From the NCBI RefSeq assembly GCF_016031615.1, contig NZ_JACYXC010000001.1, forward strand, positions 5,208,001-5,272,000: DNA of 64,000 nucleotides, in the 5' to 3' direction. The stretch comes from Streptomyces pactum. Its GTDB lineage: Bacteria > Actinomycetota > Actinomycetes > Streptomycetales > Streptomycetaceae. The first letter of the stretch is position 1, and each line of letters starts with the position of its first letter. The notes beneath the pieces are model-generated. The model saw only the letters and a program-made list of their open reading frames with translations, searched no databases and had not been told where the DNA came from. A program made the translations under genes and the position numbers. Positions 60,624-64,000 of this stretch are shown here, one piece after another.

Positions 60624-61184
60624 TCAGCGGTCGTCCCGGGCGTCGTTCCCCTCGTCCGCGCGGTCGTCCTGCGCGTCCCGGGCGTCGTCCTGCCGGTCGT
60701 CACGGTTGTCGCGGTCGCCCGTGCGCTCGTCCCGGTGGTCGTCGGCGCGGTCGGTGTCCGGGGTGACCCGGCCGGTCGCCAGGTCCACCCGCAGCTCGCG
60801 CTCGGTGCCGTCCTTGCCGAGGACCTCGACCTCCCAGAAGGCCACCGGCCCGTCGTCGTCCAGGTCCACCGAGACCACGGTGCCCCGCTGGGCCGCGGCG
60901 GCCACCGCCCCGGCGGCGTCGGTCCGCGCGTCCTTCAGCGCCTCCCGCGCCCGCCGGGCGTCGTCGTCGGCCCCCCGGTCGTCGTCCCGGTCGTCCGCGT
61001 CGTCCTGGTCGTCGTCCCGGTCGTCGAGGTCGTCCCGCTCGTCCAGGTCGTCGTCGCGGTCCGCGGCGGTGGAGACCGCCCGCGCGGACCCGTCGTCGTC
61101 GGAGGCGATCGCGAACGCCGTGGCGGTGCCCCCGCCGGCGAGGACCGCGGCGGCGACGGCGGCGATGACGATGTTGCGCTTCAT
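60624..61184 (-). CDS. Secreted PepSY-domain protein with Asp-rich segments
   Basis: A 186-residue exported protein. The N-terminal signal (MKRNIVIAAVAAAVLAGGGT) has no lipobox Cys. A long Asp/Arg-rich stretch (about 42-75, such as DDLDERDDLDDRDDDQDD) precedes one PepSY unit (AREALKDARTDAAGAVAA and FWEVEVLGKDGTERELRVDL) at about 79-140. The C-terminal tail is again Asp/Arg/Asn-rich. PepSY domains often bind or inhibit peptidases or act in sensing. The gene is divergent from an OmpR-type two-component system whose kinase also has an Asp-rich sensor segment, suggesting a shared cation or envelope signal. ATG 61184. Confidence 0.85.
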   Translation of the reverse strand: MKRNIVIAAVAAAVLAGGGTATAFAIASDDDGSARAVSTAADRDDDLDERDDLDDRDDDQDDADDRDDDRGADDDARRAREALKDARTDAAGAVAAAAQRGTVVSVDLDDDGPVAFWEVEVLGKDGTERELRVDLATGRVTPDTDRADDHRDERTGDRDNRDDRQDDARDAQDDRADEGNDARDDR

Positions 61185-61324
61185 GGGGTTCCTCCCGCTG
61201 TTCTCCGGTTGTCCGCCGGACCGTCGTCCGGCCCGGTGCGTGTCCCCACCGTCGCGCGGCGATGCTGAAGCCTTCCTGAACGCGCCTGAAGACCCCTTCA
61301 GGCGCTTTTTGGGAGGGTGGCCCC

Positions 61325-61987
61325 ATGCGGGTGCTGATCGTGGAGGACGAGAGGCGGCTGGCCCGGTCGCTGGCCGCCGGGCTGGGCGCCGAGGGCTTCG
61401 CCGTGGACGTGGTGCACGACGGCGCGGAGGGGCTGTACCGGGCCGGTGAGACCCCGTACGACCTGGTGATCCTGGACATCATGCTGCCGGGCATGAACGG
61501 CTACCGGGTGTGCGCGGCGCTGCGGGCGGCCGGCAACGACGTGCCGATCCTCATGCTGACCGCCAAGGACGGCGAGTACGACGAGGCCGAGGGGCTGGAC
61601 ACCGGCGCCGACGACTACCTCACCAAGCCGTTCTCCTACGTGGTGCTGCTGGCCCGGGTCCGCGCCCTGGTGCGCCGCCGCGGCCCGGGCGCCTCGCCGG
61701 TGCTGCGGGCCGGCGGGCTGAGCGTGGACCGGGCCGCCCGGCGGGTGGAGCGGGACGGCACCGAGGTGGCGCTCACCGCCCGGGAGTTCGCCGTGCTGGA
61801 GCAGCTGGCGGTGCGGGCCGGCGAGGTGGTCCCCAAGGCCGAGATCCTGGAGCACGTCTGGGACTTCGCCTACGACGGCGACCCCAACATCGTCGAGGTC
61901 TACGTGAGCGCGCTGCGCCGGAAGCTGGGGCCGGGGCTGATCGAGACGGTGCGCGGCGCCGGCTACCGGCTGGTGGACCGTGCGTAG
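61325..61987 (+). CDS. OmpR/PhoB-family response regulator
   Basis: A 220-residue regulator: receiver domain with acidic E7-D8-E9, phospho-acceptor D51 (LVILDIMLPG), T in LMLTAKD and K in YLTKPFS; then a winged-helix DNA-binding domain (LTAREFAVLEQLAVRAGEVV, VEVYVSALRRKLG, VRGAGYRL). ATG 61325. The stop overlaps the kinase GTG start by 8 bases. Divergent from the PepSY gene across a 140-base region that should hold both promoters. Confidence 0.94.
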   Translation: MRVLIVEDERRLARSLAAGLGAEGFAVDVVHDGAEGLYRAGETPYDLVILDIMLPGMNGYRVCAALRAAGNDVPILMLTAKDGEYDEAEGLDTGADDYLTKPFSYVVLLARVRALVRRRGPGASPVLRAGGLSVDRAARRVERDGTEVALTAREFAVLEQLAVRAGEVVPKAEILEHVWDFAYDGDPNIVEVYVSALRRKLGPGLIETVRGAGYRLVDRA

Positions 61988-63638
61988 GCCGTTCGGCTCG
62001 GTGCGCTCCCGGGCCGCGCTGGGAGCCACCGTGGTGGTGGCGGTGGCCCTGGTCGCGGCCGGGCTGGCGGTGCTCGGGGTGCTGCGCGCCAACCTCTCCG
62101 ACCAGGCGGACCTGGAGTCCGGGGCGGCCGCCAGGGAGGTCGCCGCGCGGATCGCGGCCGGCACGCCCCCGGAGCGGCTGGAGCTGGACGAGGAGCCGCC
62201 GGTCCAGGTGGTGGACGACCGGGGGCGGGTCCGGGCGGTCAGCGACGAGCTGGAGGCGGTGACCGGCACCGGCAGCCGCTCGGTGCGGCCGGTGACCCCG
62301 GCGGACGCCGGACCGCCCGGCGCCCGCCCGGGCGGCGCGGACCGGCCGGGGTCCGGCGACCGCCCCCCGGCCGGCGGCACGCAGCGGGGCGACGCCGGTG
62401 ACCCCGGTGACGCCGACGACGGGGCCGACGACGGGGCGGACGACACCGACGACGGTGACGACGACGGACCGGGGCGCGACGACGGCGACGACGACGGCTC
62501 CGGACGCGACGACGGGGCCGCCGCCGGGCCGTGGGACACCGGTGACTTCCCCGACGAGATCGAGGGGTACACCGACGGCACCGCGACGATCGACGGGGAG
62601 CGGGCGGAGTACCGGTTCGCCGCCGTGGCGGTGACCACCCCGGCGGGCGAGGAGGTGACCGTCCACGCGGGGGCGCCGCTGACCGCGGAACGGGAGGCGG
62701 TGGGCACCGTGCGGCGGGCGATGCTGGCCGGCCTGGTGCCGCTGCTGCTGGTGGTGGCCGGGGTGACCTGGCTGGTGACCCGCCGGGCCCTGCGGCCGGT
62801 GGAGGGCATCCGCCGGGAGATGTCGGCGATCACAGCCAGTACGGATCTGGGCCGCCGGGTCCCCGAGCCCGGTTCCCGGGACGAGATCGCCCGGCTGGCG
62901 CGGACCACCAACGAGACCCTGGCCGCGCTGGAGGCGTCGGTGGAGCGGCAGCGCCGGTTCGTCGCCGACGCCTCGCACGAGCTGCGCTCGCCCATCGCCT
63001 CGCTCCGCACCCAGCTGGAGGTCGGGGCGGCGCATCCGGAGCTGCTCGACCTGGACGGGGCGGTGGCGGACGTGGTGCGGCTCCAGCGGCTCGCCGCGGA
63101 CCTGCTGCTGCTGGCCCGGCTGGACGCCGGGGAGCGCCCGCAGCCGGACGCCCGGGTGGACCTGGCGGAGCTGGTCCGGCGGGAGCTGGCGCGGCGCCCG
63201 CCGGACCGGGTGCCGGTACGGGCCGGGGAGCCGGCCGAGGTGACCGTCGCCGGGTCGCGCGGGCAGCTGGCGCGGGTGCTGGCGAACCTGGTGGACAACG
63301 CGGTGCGGCACGCCGAGCGGCAGGTGCGGGTGTCGGTGCTGGCCGAGGGCGGCGAGGCCATCCTGCGGGTGGAGGACGACGGCCCGGGGGTCCCGGCGGG
63401 GGAGCGGGAGCGGATCTTCGAGCGGTTCGTCCGGCTGGACGACGCGCGCAGCCGCGACGACGGCGGGGCCGGGCTCGGCCTCGCCATCGCGCGGGACGTG
63501 GTGCGGCGGCACGCCGGCACCCTCACCGTCGGTGCGGCGGCGGACGGCGGTGCCCGGTTCGACGTGCGGCTCCCGGTGGTCCGGCCGCCGGCTCCCGGCG
63601 ACCCGGCGGACCGCCGGGAGGGTACCGGCCGGGGGTGA
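61980..63638 (+). CDS. Sensor histidine kinase with Asp-rich extracytoplasmic loop
   Basis: A 552-residue kinase. TM1 is about 13-36; an extracytoplasmic loop to 247 includes an Asp-rich low-complexity segment (about 137-181, with runs such as DDGADDGADDTDDGDDD); TM2 is about 248-268, then HAMP, HisKA with phospho-acceptor H333 (DASHELRSPIAS), and HATPase with N box LANLVDNAVRHA and G1/G2 boxes VEDDGPGVP and GGAGLGLAIA. GTG 61980 overlaps the regulator stop. The Asp-rich loop may bind divalent cations; this is inference. Confidence 0.93.
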   Translation: MRRPFGSVRSRAALGATVVVAVALVAAGLAVLGVLRANLSDQADLESGAAAREVAARIAAGTPPERLELDEEPPVQVVDDRGRVRAVSDELEAVTGTGSRSVRPVTPADAGPPGARPGGADRPGSGDRPPAGGTQRGDAGDPGDADDGADDGADDTDDGDDDGPGRDDGDDDGSGRDDGAAAGPWDTGDFPDEIEGYTDGTATIDGERAEYRFAAVAVTTPAGEEVTVHAGAPLTAEREAVGTVRRAMLAGLVPLLLVVAGVTWLVTRRALRPVEGIRREMSAITASTDLGRRVPEPGSRDEIARLARTTNETLAALEASVERQRRFVADASHELRSPIASLRTQLEVGAAHPELLDLDGAVADVVRLQRLAADLLLLARLDAGERPQPDARVDLAELVRRELARRPPDRVPVRAGEPAEVTVAGSRGQLARVLANLVDNAVRHAERQVRVSVLAEGGEAILRVEDDGPGVPAGERERIFERFVRLDDARSRDDGGAGLGLAIARDVVRRHAGTLTVGAAADGGARFDVRLPVVRPPAPGDPADRREGTGRG

Positions 63639-63650
63639 CCCGGCCGGTGG

Positions 63651-64000
63651 TCAGAGCTGGCTGCGCTGGGCCCGCAGGTGTTCCGCGACCGGGACCAGGG
63701 AGTCGCGCAGGGACATCAGGTCGGCCTGCGAGAGCAGGTCGATGAAGTGCCTGCGGACCGAGTCCACGTGGTGCGGCGCGACCTTGACCATGGTCTCCCA
63801 GCCGTGGTCGGTGAGGACGGCGTACAGGCCGCGCCGGTCGGACTCGCAGTGCTCGCGGCGGACCAGTCCGGCGTTCTCCATGCGGGTGATCTGGTGCGAG
63901 AGCCGGCTCTTGGACTGGAGGGTGGCGGCGGCGAGGTCACTCATCCGCATCCTGCGCTCCGCCGATTCCGACAGGTTGACCAGGATCTCGTAGTCGTTCA
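63651..64000 (-). CDS. MarR family transcriptional regulator (cut by right edge)
   Basis: The C-terminal about 116 residues of a winged-helix regulator, reading off the right edge in an open frame. YEILVNLSESAERRMRMSDL, then SKSRLSHQITRMENAGLVRR (recognition helix) and REHCESDRRGLYAVLTDHG (wing) are typical of MarR. The frame stays open through base 64000, so the ATG at 63950 is an internal Met, not the start. It is convergent with the kinase gene, with 12 bases between stops. Confidence 0.92.
   Translation of the reverse strand, partial: NDYEILVNLSESAERRMRMSDLAAATLQSKSRLSHQITRMENAGLVRREHCESDRRGLYAVLTDHGWETMVKVAPHHVDSVRRHFIDLLSQADLMSLRDSLVPVAEHLRAQRSQL

Noticed and set aside
1..64000. Search for a mobile island, toxin-antitoxin, phage-defence or biosynthetic system
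   Set aside because: I found no integrase, transposase, restriction, Cas, toxin or PKS/NRPS signature; gene content and order are streptomycete core.

Overview
The window is a very GC-rich actinobacterial chromosome segment and almost certainly comes from a Streptomyces or a close relative. The evidence is strong third-position G/C bias, many GTG and TTG starts, palindromic terminators without long U tracts, and the presence of scy and filP, chiC with its 12-bp promoter repeats, nucS, nrtL and a zinc-type L31. The gene order matches, from memory and not by search, the conserved core-arm segment of S. coelicolor from about SCO5351 to SCO5405. I see no phage, plasmid, insertion sequence, CRISPR array or biosynthetic cluster.

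Layout. 1-500: the end of an unknown gene and a tRNA-Arg(CCG). 0.9-8.3 kb: a lone receiver protein, the ArgS-related NrtL, then lysA, hom, thrC and thrB for lysine and threonine synthesis. 8.7-16.7 kb: rho, an LCP-family wall enzyme, rpmE, prfA, prmC, a Sua5/YrdC protein and a PTP-like protein, mostly translation and RNA functions. 17.3-20.2 kb: a divergent SHMT paralogue and a WecA/TagO-type sugar-phosphate transferase. 20.4-28.3 kb: the F1Fo ATP synthase operon atpIBEFHAGDC. 28.4-33.7 kb: a DUF2550 protein, a cytochrome P450 remnant, and chitinase chiC with its two-component system chiR/chiS. 33.8-39.4 kb: a membrane protein, a PduO-type adenosyltransferase, an ABC-2 drug-type exporter with a divergent TetR regulator, a 3-hydroxyacyl-CoA dehydrogenase and a STAS protein. 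40-46.3 kb: a membrane-anchored P-loop ATPase, nucS, two small actinobacterial proteins and an LLM oxidoreductase. 46.3-50.7 kb: two paralogous ABC-2 ATPase/permease pairs. 51-57.3 kb: the polarity coiled-coil proteins FilP and Scy. 57.5-64 kb: methylmalonyl-CoA epimerase, thiolase and MeaB, then a PepSY protein, an OmpR-type two-component pair and a MarR regulator cut by the right edge.

The most important technical observation is a recurring one-base frame disruption at G/C homopolymers. It affects nrtL, the LCP gene, the P-loop ATPase gene and one ABC ATPase/permease pair. In the ABC pair, correcting both breaks restores a perfect ATGA start/stop overlap. This points to assembly or sequencing indels rather than gene decay. 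Coordinates for these genes are given as the span of the intact gene and the break is described in each entry.

The more interesting biology is: a PTP-fold protein whose nucleophilic Cys is Ser; an SHMT paralogue with the catalytic Tyr pair changed to His-His; a sigma-R-type promoter before rpmE; DasR/chitinase-type repeats flanking the chiC -35; paired operator-like repeats between the TetR gene and its ABC target; hairpins isolating atpC from atpD; a five-tract G-quadruplex motif; and matching Asp-rich segments in a sensor kinase and the divergent PepSY protein. I did not find an obviously new multi-gene system; most of the window is conserved streptomycete core genome.
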